The notes below the pieces were generated by a model. It was not told the origin of the DNA, searched no databases, and saw nothing but the letters and a program-made list of their open reading frames with translations. This document shows, piece by piece, positions 21,649 to 34,003 of a stretch of DNA of 64,000 nt (position 1 is the stretch's first letter; each line of letters opens with the position of its first letter). The stretch is taken from positions 39,136 through 103,135 of the forward strand of contig VWZF01006005.1 of the NCBI GenBank assembly GCA_013396755.1, written 5' to 3'. Source of the stretch: Sclerurus mexicanus. Its lineage: Eukaryota > Chordata > Aves > Passeriformes > Furnariidae. The position numbers and the translations under genes are program-made.

Positions 21649-23573
21649 CTCCACTGGTGGGACCTGAGCCCACGGAACAGCCACGTCTCCTCTCTCAGAC
21701 CCTCAGGGAAGGTCCATGGCAGGTCCTGAGTGCTGGATGAATGAAGTGTCTCCAGGGTGTCCCTGCAGGACCCCAGGCAAGGGCTGAGTGGTCCTGAGCC
21801 CCCCTGAGCTCCCCCAGAGCAGCCCCTGCCTGGGGAGCACTGGGATTAGGGGGGGTTTTGCTGCTGGGACAGGATCGGCAGGGTCTACAGTCCTCTGCCT
21901 CTCATCCCCCTCCAGGGGCTGCCAGCCAGGGGCAAGGGCTTGGCATTGCCCCAGGCTTCATCCCGGGCTTTTCTGGGGCAGGAATGGGCTCAGGAAGCAG
22001 CTGCTGTGGGTGAAGCCACAGCACAGTCACCTCCTGAAAGGGGAAGGAGACGAACATCTGGGGGCAACCATCTCTCCCAGAGAAGGACCAATGTCCTTTC
22101 CCCTCCCAGGACGGTCACCGCTCAGTCCCCAAGTGCCACCTGTGCAGCGTGAGGTGCCACCGAAGGCTCAGCTCCTGCTCAGGTTCAGCAAGAGCCCAAA
22201 CTGCTCCCAAACCTTTTGCAGCTTCCAATCTGTCCCAGCTCTGCAGGGACTGCCCTGCACATCACACCCCTCCCACGCGGGTCTCCACGTGTCCGAGTGG
22301 TGTCGTGGCCAATGTCTACATGGAAAAGCAATAAAACGGGATTTATTTGTAGCTGCCTTCCCTTCGATGCAGCAGCTGGATGGGACCAGCTGGAGTGGAG
22401 CTGGCCAGTGGCCAGGGAGTGTGGGGAGCTGGAGTTTCACTGGCCACAGCTCCCAGGAAAGCTGCTCCGGAGCTTTAGCACAGGGAAAAAAAGAACTTCA
22501 GCAGGACCTGGGCTTTAACATCGTGGAGCAGCAGCTCAGAAACACTTCTGTCATCATCGGGAACAAGCAGGGAAACGTTCAGCTGGGACAAGGACTCCCA
22601 TCCCGGGAATGCTGCTCTGTGTGATGCTTGCTGCTTGTCTCAGTGGCTCTGGAGAGCACTGTGGATGGACAGCCCAGTTCCAAAGGGAAATATCTGCCGT
22701 TATTCCACGGCTGGGGAAAAGAGAGGAAGAACCACAGCTGCTCCCGGGGCCACACAGCCTGTGGATGCTGCTTCCCAGAGTGGAAATGGGAATCAAAGCC
22801 CAGAGTGGCCCAGAGGCAGATTCAAAGCAGCACCTGAGGTGGCACAGCCCCTGTGCCCACCTCCCCCGAGCCGGTCTGGGGTCCTGCCCAGCCCCTTGGT
22901 CCCTCAGGAGCCACAGGGCGAGGTGGGCTCACAGGGGCACAAGAGCCAAGGCCATGCCAGTGCTGGGCTGAGCCCGACCCCAGCCCGTCTGCTTTGGCAC
23001 AACCAAATCAGTGTCCCCACAATGCAATCCCTGATTCACCAGCACCCAGCTCCCCTCCCGGCGCTGTTTGCAGAGCCCCCCGCCGGTCCCCAAGGTGCAG
23101 GAGAGGTGGCTTTGACCTCCACAGTGGTGGACAGACAGGAGAGGAGGGGAAGGGGAGCTCTGCCACACCACACATCCCTCGGGGTGAGCTGGGTTTTCCT
23201 GCAGCGTGGCCCTTATGGTGAGCGATCCCACCAAGGCTGGATCGTGACCCTGCACACACCAAGTCCTTTGTCTCACCCCGCATTAACACCCCAATATCCC
23301 CCTTATCTCCAGGGGTTCCCATCCCTCACACCCCTCCTCCTGCAGCTGCCGGGCTGGGGGGGGTTGTGTGGATGCCCCTGAGCACAGCTGGCACAGCTGG
23401 CACGGCCTGCCCCTGCTGCCAGGGCTGTTGGTTTGATGGGTGCCTGTCCTTTTTGCAGGTGGACCGCATTGCTGCCTCCAGAGACTGAGCACCCACGGGA
23501 GCCGAGAGCAGCTGCCCAGGGCCTCGAGGAGCCACAGCCAGGGGTGAGCTCTTGGCAGCCACAGCAGTGTCCC
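21649..23573. other. Intergenic sequence, nothing recognised
   Basis: No conserved exon, RNA or recognisable transposon. An AATAAA at about 22329 is not supported by anything else. Confidence 0.65.
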
Positions 23574-25015
23574 CGGGGTGGCACCAGCCCTGGGTGACAC
23601 CAGCCCTGGGTGACACCAGCCCTGGGGTGACACCAGCCCTGGGCTGGCAGCATCTTTGGAGTGACACCAACCCTGAGGTGACACTAGTCTGGGATGACAC
23701 AAGCCCTGGGTGACACTGGCCCTGGGCTGGCAGCATCCTTGGAATGACACCAGCCATGGGGTGACACCATCCCTGGAGTAACACTGACCCTTGGCTGACA
23801 CCATCCCTGGGGTGACTGACACCATCCCTGGAGTAACACTGACCCTTGGCTGACACCATCCCTGGGGTGACTGACACCATCCCTGGAGTAACACTGACCC
23901 TTGGCTGACACCATCCCTGGGGTGACTGACACTAGCCCTGAGGTGACACCATCCCTGGGGTGACACCATCCTTGGGGTGACTGACACCAGCCCTGAGGTG
24001 ACACCATCCCTGGGGTGACACCATCCTTGGGGTGACACCAACCCTGAGGTGACACCATCTCTGGGGTGACACCATCCCTGGGTGACACCATCCTTGGGGT
24101 GACACCAACCCTGAGGTGACACCATCTCTGGGGTGACACCATCCCTGGGGTGACACCATCCTTGGGGTGACACCAACCCTGAGGTGACACCATCTCTGGG
24201 GTGACACCATCCCTGGGTGACACCATCCTTGGGGTGACACCATGACTGGGGTGACTGACACCAGCCCTGAGGTGACAGCATCCTTGGGGTGACAGCATCC
24301 TTGGGGTGACACCATCCTTGGGGTGACACCATGACTGGGGTGACTGACACCAGCCCTGAGGTGACAGCATCCTTGGGGTGACAGCATCCTTGGGGTGACA
24401 CCATCCTTGGGGTGACACCATGACTGGGGTGACTGACACCAGCCCTGAGGTGACAGCATCCTTGGGGTGACAGCATCCTTGGGGTGACACCATCCTTGGG
24501 GTGACACCATGACTGGGGTGACTGACACCAGCCCTGAGGTGACAGCATCCTTGGGGTGACAGCATCCTTGGGGTGACACCATCCTTGGGGTGACACCATG
24601 ACTGGGGTGACTGACACCAGCCCTGAGGTGACAGCATCCTTGGGGTGACAGCATCCTTGGGGTGACACCATCCTTGGGGTGACACCATGACTGGGGTGAC
24701 TGACACCAGCCCTGAGGTGACAGCATCCTTGGGGTGACAGCATCCTTGGGGTGACACCATCCTTGGGGTGACACCATGACTGGGGTGACTGACACCAGCC
24801 CTGAGGTGACAGCATCCTTGGGGTGACAGCATCCTTGGGGTGACACCATCCTTGGGGTGACACCATGACTGGGGTGACTGACACCAGCCCTGAGGTGACA
24901 GCATCCTTGGGGTGACAGCAGCCCTTAGGTGACACCATCCCTGGGGTGACAGCATCCCTGGGGTGACAGCATCCTTGGGGTGACAGCAGCCCTTAGGTGA
25001 CAGCATCCCTGGGGT
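23574..25015. repeat. Large 18-bp-based minisatellite with three higher-order repeat forms
   Basis: The basic unit is GGTGACACCATCCCTGGG (18 bp) with variants. Three higher-order arrangements follow one another: about 55 bp (23771, 23826, 23881), about 67-68 bp (24041, 24108, 24176) and a very regular 89 bp whose GACTGGGGTGACTGACACC marker recurs at 24244, 24333, 24422, 24511, 24600, 24689, 24778 and 24867. The - strand is open in all three frames (up to 551 codons) because the unit lacks stops, not because it codes. Confidence 0.97.
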
Positions 25016-26271
25016 GCCCCCTGCCCTGCCCAGTGCAGCATCCCTGAGTGTGAGTGTTTAGCACGGAGTGAATCAGGCCTAGAACCACCCCCAGACGAGT
25101 GACAGGCAGACATCACCCTCCTTGCTGGCTGAGTTTGGCACTGCAGTTCTTGTCTTGTTTGTAGGTTTGAAGCAATAAAATTCTCCAAAGATCATCTTGG
25201 TTTTTCAAGCAAATGCCAGAAGCAGAGTGTTCTTCCTTAAAGATGCCACTTTGGTTTTGGGTGGTTTCTTCCCTCTTGGCTTCTGCAGCCTGGGAAACAA
25301 AGCCAAGTTCATGACTCCTCCCTGCTCCCCCTTCTGTCCCCGTTCAGTGACAGTTTTGGTGGCTTTGACTCAAACCTCTGGCCTGGCTCACAGTGTGGTG
25401 GGTCGTGTCTCATGCAGAGAGCACTTGGGGCTGCTTTTGTCACAAGAGCCTGGCTGGCCAATCCTGCACCTCGTTCTGCACGTTCAACACACCAGATCCA
25501 CGCAGGCAAGAACACCTGGCCAAAAAAACCCCAACCCAACCCCAAAACCTGCTGAGACGCCCATGGCAAGATCCTGAGAGCGGAGAAAGCCCATCACCTC
25601 TCGTAGGGTTGGATTAGAAAACTCCAAAGCTGGTAGAGGACGCAGAGGGGCAGTGGCTTGGTGTTCACACTGCGGGGCTGGATGTCAGGAAATGCCTCTT
25701 GGCATTCCCTGCTCCCGGTGACCGTGGTCACCCTGGGAGCCAGGACACAGCCAGGACAAGGCGAGGGGCTGAGTGGCAGAGGCACAGAAGTCCCACCGCC
25801 TTCAGCCCGGGGGGATGTGGATCCCTGCAGGTATCAGGCACCCAGGCGGGCAGGACACCCCACATGGTCCCCGGTCCATCCCCACCCCAGACACCAGCAG
25901 GGTTCACCCAGACCATCGGGCTGTGCCAGTCCCTGGCACACGGGTGACCTTCAGGGCTGATTCCTGCAAAGTGCTTCGAGCTCTGGTCACACAGCTCTTG
26001 GGGGGAGTGACAGAGGTGTCGGTGTGATACGAGGCCATAGGTGAGCCTGGCTTAGCCAGCTCTGCTTTTGTAGCTCTTTGGAGTGAAAGATGAAGCTTCT
26101 CTGCTTTTAAACACAACCCAAGATGTGCAGTCCCACACCTCCAGGCACTGCAGCTTCACAGCGCTGTGGCAATGCCATCAGGGAGGGCTGGGGACACTGT
26201 CCAGAGCACCTGCCACCACCCCCAGAGCAATCTCTGAGGGCAGGTTTAGCAGGGTCCCTGTTTTCATGGAT

Positions 26272-26356
26272 TAATGGAATTGTTTGGGTCAGAAGGGACC
26301 TTAAAGATCCCCTTGTTCCAGGCTCCCTGCCATGGGCAGGGACACTTGGACACCAA
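26272..26356 (-). mobile_element. CR1 LINE 3' fragment
   Basis: Inverted CR1 3' end: AATTGTTTGGGTCAGAAGGG, then CTTAAAGATCC, then CTGCCATGGGCAGGGACAC. About 85 bp. Confidence 0.85.
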
Positions 26357-26819
26357 AGCACGGGGCACACAGCCTGAGCATCCCCCAGCACGCCTGGCTG
26401 GGCAAAAGCCAGCTCTGGAGGGTATGGAAAATTCCTGGAACACGGGCCGCGTGAGTTATAAATCTTCCTTATCCCAATTCAATCGACATGTCCTGGAACG
26501 TGTGTGTGGGAAATCTGAATTACAACCAAAGAACACGCCAAAATCCATCTTGGCACACTCAAGGTGCCCCAGGAGCGTGGCTGGGCTGGGCTGGGCTGGG
26601 CAGCCCCAGGTGAGAGCTGGGCACACAGAGGGCTGTTCCTCGCAGGGCAGCCTGCTGCAGGCAGGGCAGTGCCCGCTCCAGCAGCTCTGCAGAGGGAGCT
26701 CTGCTGAAGGCAGGGAGCAGTTCCCTGCCTGGCTCCTGACCCCGCTCGCAGAGACACCCGGGGATGCTCCGGGCTGAGGGAGGTCACTGCAGTGAGGGGA
26801 ACGGTCCAGTCACTTCAGC

Positions 26820-27036
26820 CGGGTTGGGTCAGGCTGTGCAAGGGGGATGAAAGGTTTAGATGGGATATTTGGAAGAAATTCCTCCCTGGGATGGTATAAG
26901 GAACACTTCCCTGGAAGTGTCCAAGGCCAGGCTGGAGCAACCTGTGCTGGTGGGAGGTGTCCCTGCCCATGAGTGGAATGGGATGAGCTTTAAGGACCCT
27001 TCCAAGCCAACCCATCCCATTACTCTGTGATTCTAA
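26820..27036 (+). mobile_element. CR1 LINE 3' fragment
   Basis: Sense CR1 3' region with GAAGTGTCCAAGGCCAGGCT, GGTGTCCCTGCCCATG and AAGGACCCTTCCAAGCCAAC, ending in a decayed ATTCTGTG-type tail. Confidence 0.9.
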
Positions 27037-27921
27037 CCCAGGACAGTCCACGGCCCCTCAGACACTGCCCCACATCAGCCTGGAGCACCCTCACCTTTCC
27101 TGGCACCCGGGCAGGAGGGGGATGCTCTTTGCCAGAACCCGTTTCAGGGTAATAAAGGACAGTCGTGCGTAGGTGACAGTGAGTTTGTGCTCTCCTGCTC
27201 ACACACGGGTCTGAATAAACCAGCAGAACCACATCCACCCACAGAGTCCCAGAATCATTAAAGCTGATGATCTTGGAGGTCCTTTCTAAGTCCATCCTCC
27301 AGGTCTGCACATCGTCCCCACGGCACAGGACACTCAGTGACCACACGGGCTGAGCCCAGCATGAAGCAGCTCCTCTGATGGAAATGCATTTAAAAATTAA
27401 TATAGAACAAAGCTGCTTCCAGAGTGCACCAGCCTAAATTTGACTGACGAAGCAAAGCTGGGAAAAGCCTTGATGCTTCCCCACAAAACTGAGGCCCCGA
27501 CAGTCCAAAGGCTGATCCGATCCCTGCTGCTCCTGCACAGCATCACCAGCAGCTCCTCTCCTGCTCCAACCGCTGCAGTTCTGCAAGGAATGGCTAATTG
27601 AGACAACATCCCCCTTTTTCCATGGCCTAAAAGTCCTCTATCTGCTCCAACAGCCTCCTCCATCCTCCCTGGAGCGAGGGAAGCCTCTATGGGATCCGCC
27701 AGTATTTCTGTAGGACCACTGTGGGCTCAGCACAGGGAACATCCCCCCCCAGCTCCGGACCCTTCCCAGGGTGGGTGTGGGAATGGCTTTGGGCACAGCT
27801 CATCCCTTCCACTCCCACGGCTTTTCTGCTACAGAGAGGAGGGGAGGGGAAAAAAAAACAACCCCAACCCCAACCCAACATCCTGAGGCTCCAGTGCAGT
27901 GATTTACGCCCGAGCTGGCTG

Positions 27922-27954
27922 CAGACAGACAGACGGACAGACAGACGGCCAGAC
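27922..27954. repeat. (GACA)n microsatellite
   Basis: Interrupted ACAGAC/GGAC tetranucleotide repeat of about 33 bp. Confidence 0.9.
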
Positions 27955-29172
27955 ATCCCCAGAGCAGAGGATCCTGCCTCGCTGTCTCCCCACGGAGTTC
28001 ACTGTCATTACATCACATTCCAACAACGCCAGAGAGGGAGGCAAAGCAGCAGTCAGGAATTCCTGGACGGCAAACAGATGGGAAGAGAGGGTGGAGCAGG
28101 GATGGCCATGGGATGAGCTGGACCTTGGCTGCCCTGGGACACAGCTCCTGTCCTTCTCCTGCAGGGCAGGGCAGGTTCCTGCGGAGCTGGGGACCCCGTC
28201 CCCGTTCCACAGCCCTCTCTCCGAGGTCTCGGCTGAGCCAAGCCCAGGAGGAGTCGGCACTGCTGGAATCCAAAGTGCCTCGGAGCAAGGAGGGGGCAGA
28301 GGAGAAGGAGCATCCTCAGAGAATTCCCGGACAGGCACCTGGACACAAACCCTGCTCCCAGCCCACTCAAATGAACTCAAACCCATCCCCTCTCAGGTTT
28401 TCTCTCAGCTCGGAACTATCTAAAAGAGAATTGCACTGAACTTCTTTAGCTCCTCAAGGGGTTTTTCCGCAGCAGGGACGAACCGAGGGCCAGGACCAGT
28501 CACGGTGCGGGAGGAGCCCAGCACCGCAGGACACAGGATTGGCCCCAGTTGCCACTGGTGTGAACTGGGGAGGAACCAGTGAGAGAAACCCTGGCAGAGC
28601 CTCCAGCCACGAGCACCCAGCAGATGAGGCTCCCGGAGAAGGGATGTCCATCGGGCTGGGTGTGAACCTGGTTCTGCCAAGCCTGACTTGCTTTAGAAAT
28701 CTGCATTAGAGCAGAAAGGAACAGTTGTCAGCTTAAAAAATACATTAAACCTTAAACAGGCCTCCAGGAAAAAGAAGGGGGGAAAAGAAGGGGAGAGGGG
28801 AGGGAGAAAAAATAGTTTGTTTTTCAGTTTTGGCCACAGCACGGTTTTCAGAAAATATTCTTTTCAGAGAAATAATTTGCTGTTGTTGTTTTCGAACCAA
28901 TGCAACAAACAAAGCTCCCGTGTTAAAGCCCAGATCTGAATTGCTCCTTAGGGAAGTGAAAGCATTTCCCATGGGGAAATCAGCCGTCCCCCCAGACACT
29001 GCAGCCAGCACCGAGAGGGGACGAGCTCCGAGCTCCAGCTGTGCCTCCGGTGGGTCTGCCCTCGCGCCCTGCCTCCCACTGGGAGCACTGGGAGCACTGG
29101 GAGCAGGGTCTCAGCTCCCCACCCACCTTCAGAGCCTGAGGGCAGCTTTGCTTCCTCCTTGCCAATCCCACA

Positions 29173-29348
29173 CAGTGAGTCCTGTGACATCCCCCAGTGA
29201 CTCCTGTGATCTCCCCCAGTGACTCCTGTGATCTCCCCCAGTGACTCCTGTGATCTCCCCCAGTGACTCCTGTGACATCCCCCAGTGACTCCTGTGATCT
29301 CTCCCAGTGACTCCTGTGATCTCTCCCAGTCATTCCCATGTTCTCCCC
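29173..29348. repeat. 22-bp minisatellite, 8 copies
   Basis: Eight units of CAGTGACTCCTGTGATCTCC plus CC. The inner copies are almost identical and the outer ones (first and last) more diverged, the usual pattern of a tandem array that turns over from its centre. Confidence 0.95.
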
Positions 29349-30114
29349 CATTTAAACCAGTTTCAGAGCTGTGGGAGCTCAAAGGTGTCAGAATTGCAGC
29401 GCTCCAGTTCCTCCTCTAAATCCACATTTAGGTATATTATGATTTATTTATGATGTTCCATGACCTTTGCCTGCTAAAATAAAAGTAATCCAAGATTCCA
29501 TAGTCCAGCAGGATCCCTCCCTACCACCCCAGTCAAAATCTGTGTTCATCCCACGGAATCAATGGACTCTCTGGCTGATTTCCAGCAGTTTGTGCCTTCT
29601 TTATTTCTTTATTTCTGTTTCTCCCACTGGGGTCTGTTTCTTATTTCTTTAATTCCGTGTTGTGGGAAATCTAAGACGTCCCCAGTGGATGGGGCTGGTG
29701 GCCTGGCTGGTCCCACACTTGGCCCCAGCCGGTGCCTGAGGCAGCCAAGTTGTCGCAGGGAGAAATCCTTTGGAAGGGGTGCCAGGGGAGGGCTGAGTGC
29801 TGCATCCCTTCTCCCAGCCAGGATGCTCCGGCACTTCCAGCACTTCCAGCACTTCCTGGGTTAGCAGCTGCCTCCGGACACAGCTCCCTGCAGGGCTGAC
29901 CCTGTGCCAGCCTGGCACAAACCCCCTCCACAGCCAGGGCCGGGGAAATGCCCACCCTGGAGGGGCACGGAGACGGGCAAATTCAGCAGCCAGGGAAATC
30001 TGTGCCCTGGAACGGCCCAGGTGGTGACCAGAACCCCCCTGATGTGTTTGACCCCACCAGAGGCTCCAGGAACCTGTGTGTGATGATGCTGCAGCACTGA
30101 CGACAGAGGGACCT

Positions 30115-30272
30115 CCAAATCGTGGAATCCTGGAATGGTTTGGGTTGGGAGGGACCCTGAAGCCCACCCAGTGCCACCCCCTGCCACGGGCAGGGGCACC
30201 TTCCACCAGCCCAAGCTGTTCCAAGCCCCATCCAGCCTGGCCTTGGGCACTGCCAGGGCCATCCAAGTCTTA
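30115..30272 (-). mobile_element. CR1 LINE 3' fragment
   Basis: Inverted CR1 3' end starting AATCGTGGAATCCTGGAATG then GTTTGGGTTGGGAGGGACC, continuing to CATCCAGCCTGGCCTTGGGC. Confidence 0.92.
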
Positions 30273-30344
30273 CCCCACCAAATGTCCCTCAGTGCTGCTG
30301 GAGGACAAGCAGCACGAGGGTACAGCTCTGGGTGCTGCTGTGCT

Positions 30345-30508
30345 GATGCCTTAAATAAAATAATATTATATAAATTTATATCACAAACTCACAAGTGACC
30401 TGATACCTTAAATAATATTTATATTTATATATATATATAAATATATTTATTTATTTATATCACAAGCTCACAAGCACCCTGATACTATAAATAAAACTAT
30501 ATAAATCC
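30345..30508. repeat. AT-rich segment with internal duplication
   Basis: TATATCACAA(A/G)CTCACAAG followed by a CCTGATAC junction occurs twice, each time flanked by (TA)n/TTTATATT tracts. It is an unusually AT-rich island in GC-rich surroundings. Confidence 0.85.
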
Positions 30509-31710
30509 CTCAACTAAAACCTGGGAATCCATCCCAGCTTTCTCCTCAGCCACTTCAGTCCCGTCGGGAACCTCTGCAATGCCCAGAAATTTTCATTTCT
30601 CTCACCTCAGGCACTGCAGAGCCAAGAGGTGGGAAAAACAAAACCCCACTTTCCCAGAGGATTTTTTTTCCCAGCCTGTCTTTAGAGCAGCTCCAGGTTT
30701 TCCCACGCAGGTCCCAGCAGTGGGACGTGACACGGGAATTGTGACAAACATTCCCTCTCCCTGCCCGGCTTTCACATTCCCAGGACTTTCCACCCAGTAA
30801 GGAATGCCTGGAAGGAGGATCCCGGCCCCCCCTATTCCCAGGGATTGTAATCCCTACATTCCAAACTGCCCACGGGGTCCCACAGGTGACCAAAGCACCT
30901 TCTGGAAGCAGCTGGAAGGATCTGGAATGGGAATGGAGAGTGGAATACGGAAATCCCGGGTTTTCTTGCCAGTGGGAGTTCCCTCGTTGCTCCCTGGGGT
31001 GTTTCTGCACGCTGGGCTTTCTCCATCCCTGGTGTTCCTCCAGCTAAAAACACCCCAAAATTTAATCCTGGGGAGAAGTGGAAAAATCCCTGTTTGGGCT
31101 GCACATCCAAGGTGGGAATTCCCGGGGTGCAGGGGCCAGTCCTTCACCATCCCACACCTCCCCCTGGCACACCTGTGGCACGAGCGAACACCTCCCTGGT
31201 GCTCTGCGCCTTTCCAGGATGTTCTCCCACCTCCCAAGGACCCTTCCAAGCATTTCAGGATCCAAAAATATTTCGATAATCTGAAGCGTGTTCTGGCAAC
31301 GTGCCACCGGCTGCGTCCAGCGGGATTTATTTCCCAGCTCGTGTTGTTTTTACAAGTTGTTTCATGGCTGGTTCTGAAAATCCAAGCTCATCCCACCCTC
31401 CAGCCCCTCTGGCAGGGAGAGGCTGCTCCGGGTCTCGGTGTCCTTGGGCTTCCCCTCGAAGGACCTGCACAAAAATATGGAAATTCCCTGGAAAAGCTCG
31501 GCCAGGAGTCACGGTCTCTGCTCCTTCCAGCTGCTCCAGGCCCTTTCCTGGTGTCCTCCCCTTGTTGCTCCGCAGACAGGTTGGTGCCCAGGGCACCCCA
31601 GCAGCCCCCCGGGACCCCCCACACGGGCACAGAGTCCCCCAGTCCCCCAGGGCAGCCCAGACTGGGAGCACAAACTGGGAGCTCACTGGTGGGGCTCGTT
31701 GTGGGGTAGG

Positions 31711-32322
31711 TCATGAGAATGAGCCCAGACTGGTGAGAATGAACCCAGACTGGTGTGAGTGAAACCAAACTGGTGTGAGTGAGCCCGGACTGGTGTGAGT
31801 GAGCCCAGACTGGTGTGACTGAACCCAAACTGGTGTGAGTGAGCCCAGACTGGTGTGAGTGAGCCCCAACTGGTGAGAATGAACCCAGACTGGTGTGAGT
31901 GAGCCCAGACTGGTGTGACTGAACCCAAACTGGTGAGAATGAACCCAGACTGGTGTAACTGAACCCAAACTGGTGTGAGTGAGCCCAGACTGGTGAGAAT
32001 GAACCCAGACTGGTGTGACTGAACCAAAATTGGTGAGAATGAGCCCAGACTGGTGAGAATGAGCCCAAACTGGTGAGAATGAACCCAGACTGGTGTGACT
32101 GAACCCAAATTGGTGAGAATGAGCCCAGACTGGTGTGAGTGAGCCCAGACTGGTGAGAATGAGCCCAAACTGGTGTGAGTGCGCCCAGAGTGATGTGAAT
32201 GAGCGCAGACTGGTGAGAATGAGCCCAAACTGATATGAATGAGCCCAAACTGATACGAATGAGCCCAAACTGGTGTGTGAGTGAGCCCAGACTGGCACCA
32301 GTAAGCCCAGACTGGTGTGAAT
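31711..32322. repeat. 20-bp minisatellite, about 30 copies
   Basis: Unit ACTGGTGTGAGTGAGCCCAG with the alternating variant ACTGGTGAGAATGAACCCAG. Since 20 is not a multiple of three, all - strand frames stay open and show the same SLGSFSPVWAHSHQ-type peptide shifted. This is a repeat artefact, not a gene. Confidence 0.96.
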
Positions 32323-33249
32323 TATCCAAGCTCAGGGGTGGTCACCTGCTTGGTGCTACGACCCAGCCACATCCCCCTTTGCACTGGGACAACTTAATAC
32401 AACTATTCCAAAGTAAATGTTCTGTCTGGGGTAGCTTGGGCTGGTTTTAGCCTGGGATGCCCCCTGGGCTGGGGGGGCTCCCTGGGACAGGCCCAGCTTC
32501 TCCTGAGGCAGCTGATGGAAAGGCTCCCTGGCTCCCACTGGCCTCCTGTTTGTTCTCCCCCAGTGCAGCGATGGGACTTTGTTCAGCCAATTCTGTGGAT
32601 TTGAATACCCTGAAAGACCCCGAGTTGCCATCGAGGTGGGTTTGCATCGTCTCTCCTGAGCTCAGCCTGGGCTGAGCTTTGACTTCCTTGTCTTTTTAGT
32701 TCTTTTTTTTAACCCTCCTGAGTAAAGCAACTGCTTTTGTTTGAGTCTGCTGGGCACTGTGACCTCCCTCTCTGCATTTACAGGTTTGGTTTAAATAAAA
32801 CACAGCAAGAAAAGCGCAGGCTGAGCCCAGACTTGCGAGGTTGGATGTGCTGGGGGAACTGCCAGCTCAGCTTTCCAGAGGAAGGGAAAAGCCTTGGCTG
32901 AAAGAAGGTGAACTTCTTGAGGCTCAGGTAATCTCCTGTGTGGAATAAACTATTCCAGCCACAGCAAGATCCAGATGGATTAGTGATAGTTCAGCTTGGT
33001 TACTTCTGGTGGCCGTGCTCTGTTAAAGGTGCCTCTGTGTTAAATGGGAGGCTCTGGGGACCAGGAGGGGACAATCTGGGCTGTGTCACATCCCAGTGGA
33101 AACAGCCTTCGTGTCAGGCAGAAGCGCTCGGGGCTGTCGGGAGGAAAACCACCAAGTTGGGGATCCCCGGGATAACAAAGGAACCGGTTTATGAGGAAAC
33201 CTGCTGGGCAGGGTTTTGCTGCTCCACCAAGGAACTGTGCAGAGCCCGA
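32323..33249. other. Intergenic sequence between the two gene ends
   Basis: Nothing is recognised. This is the boundary before the presumed ANTXR1 cleavage site on the - strand. Confidence 0.6.
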
Positions 33250-33267
33250 CACAGACTGGTGTAGACC

Positions 33268-33273
33268 TTTAAT
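33268..33273 (-). terminator. ANTXR1: Candidate ANTXR1 polyadenylation signal ATTAAA
   Basis: The + strand TTTAAT reads ATTAAA on the - strand. Cleavage would fall near 33250. It is the first plausible signal downstream of the conserved-looking UTR block, but no transcript evidence is available here. Confidence 0.4.
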
Positions 33274-34003
33274 AGTAACATCAGGGCCAGCGAGAGTAAT
33301 GACTGGGTTTAACACAGGACACATGCAACAAACAGGGAGTAAAACACCACCGGCTGAACTCACAACGTGAAGTTCGACAGCACAACTGGGCTCGGTTCTC
33401 CTCCTTCCCTGCATCAGCACCACGTCCAAGGCAACCTTCCCAGCCGGTCACCAACCACCCAACCGGTCAGACCTCCCCCCCTGCCCGAGATGACGCTGCC
33501 AGAAGATGCCTTGGCACGCCAAGGAGCCCAGAGGGAATTCAGACAGCCGTAAGGTTCGTGGGGGTGAGCACTTCGAGGCACAGCCAGCAACGACGTGTGA
33601 CGTTCAGCAACTGGACCCCAAAATCACGGGGGCCTCTGTCAAACAGAGCTGCTCCGTCCTCCGAGGCTGTGAGACGCCGACAGAAAGCTTTGGGTGAGTG
33701 AGAAACACCGGGAGGGGTCGGAGGGACCCGTTCAGAGCGAACAAATCGAGTGGTTGGTTGGTCGATGCCATCAGACTTCTGTTCACTGCTCTTCAGACCA
33801 GCCCGCGCTGGAGCAACTGGGAACCAGTGAGACCTGCTGGGGTCTCCGAGGTGGCAGAGCAGCTCCTTTGGCTGTGGGACGGACACCCACTCGGGAATTG
33901 CCTGGTGGGGACTGATGGCCCGTGTGAGGTGTTCTGGGAAGGGTTTACAGACACAGAGTACATCGGGCACCACGGGCGTGGGGCTCCAGCTCATCCAACC
34001 TCA

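Larger units (their letters stand above)
25016..29172. other. Intergenic sequence with CR1 relics
   Basis: Holds CR1 fragments at about 26272-26356 and 26820-27036, a weaker CR1-like piece near 27243-27310 and a GACA-type microsatellite at 27922-27954. An AATAAA at 25174-25179 follows a repeat-free stretch and could end an unannotated + strand transcript. No coding region is supported. Confidence 0.6.
29349..31710. other. Intergenic sequence with CR1 relic and AT-rich repeat
   Basis: Contains a CR1 fragment at 30115-30272 and an AT-rich duplicated segment at 30345-30508. Nothing else is recognised. Confidence 0.65.

Noticed and set aside
21460..21740. Poly-Ser, His-Pro and Arg-Met frames
   Set aside because: Hexanucleotide microsatellite read in different frames.
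23283..24938. 551-codon open frame on the - strand, with overlapping 440- and 305-codon frames
   Set aside because: All three frames are open because the minisatellite unit has no stop codons. The peptide is a shifting repeat with no domain and there is no gene structure.
31388..32329. 313-codon - strand frame rich in SHQSGL/SLGSFSPVW
   Set aside because: Product of the 20-bp array. The same peptide appears in all three frames, and 20 is not a multiple of three.
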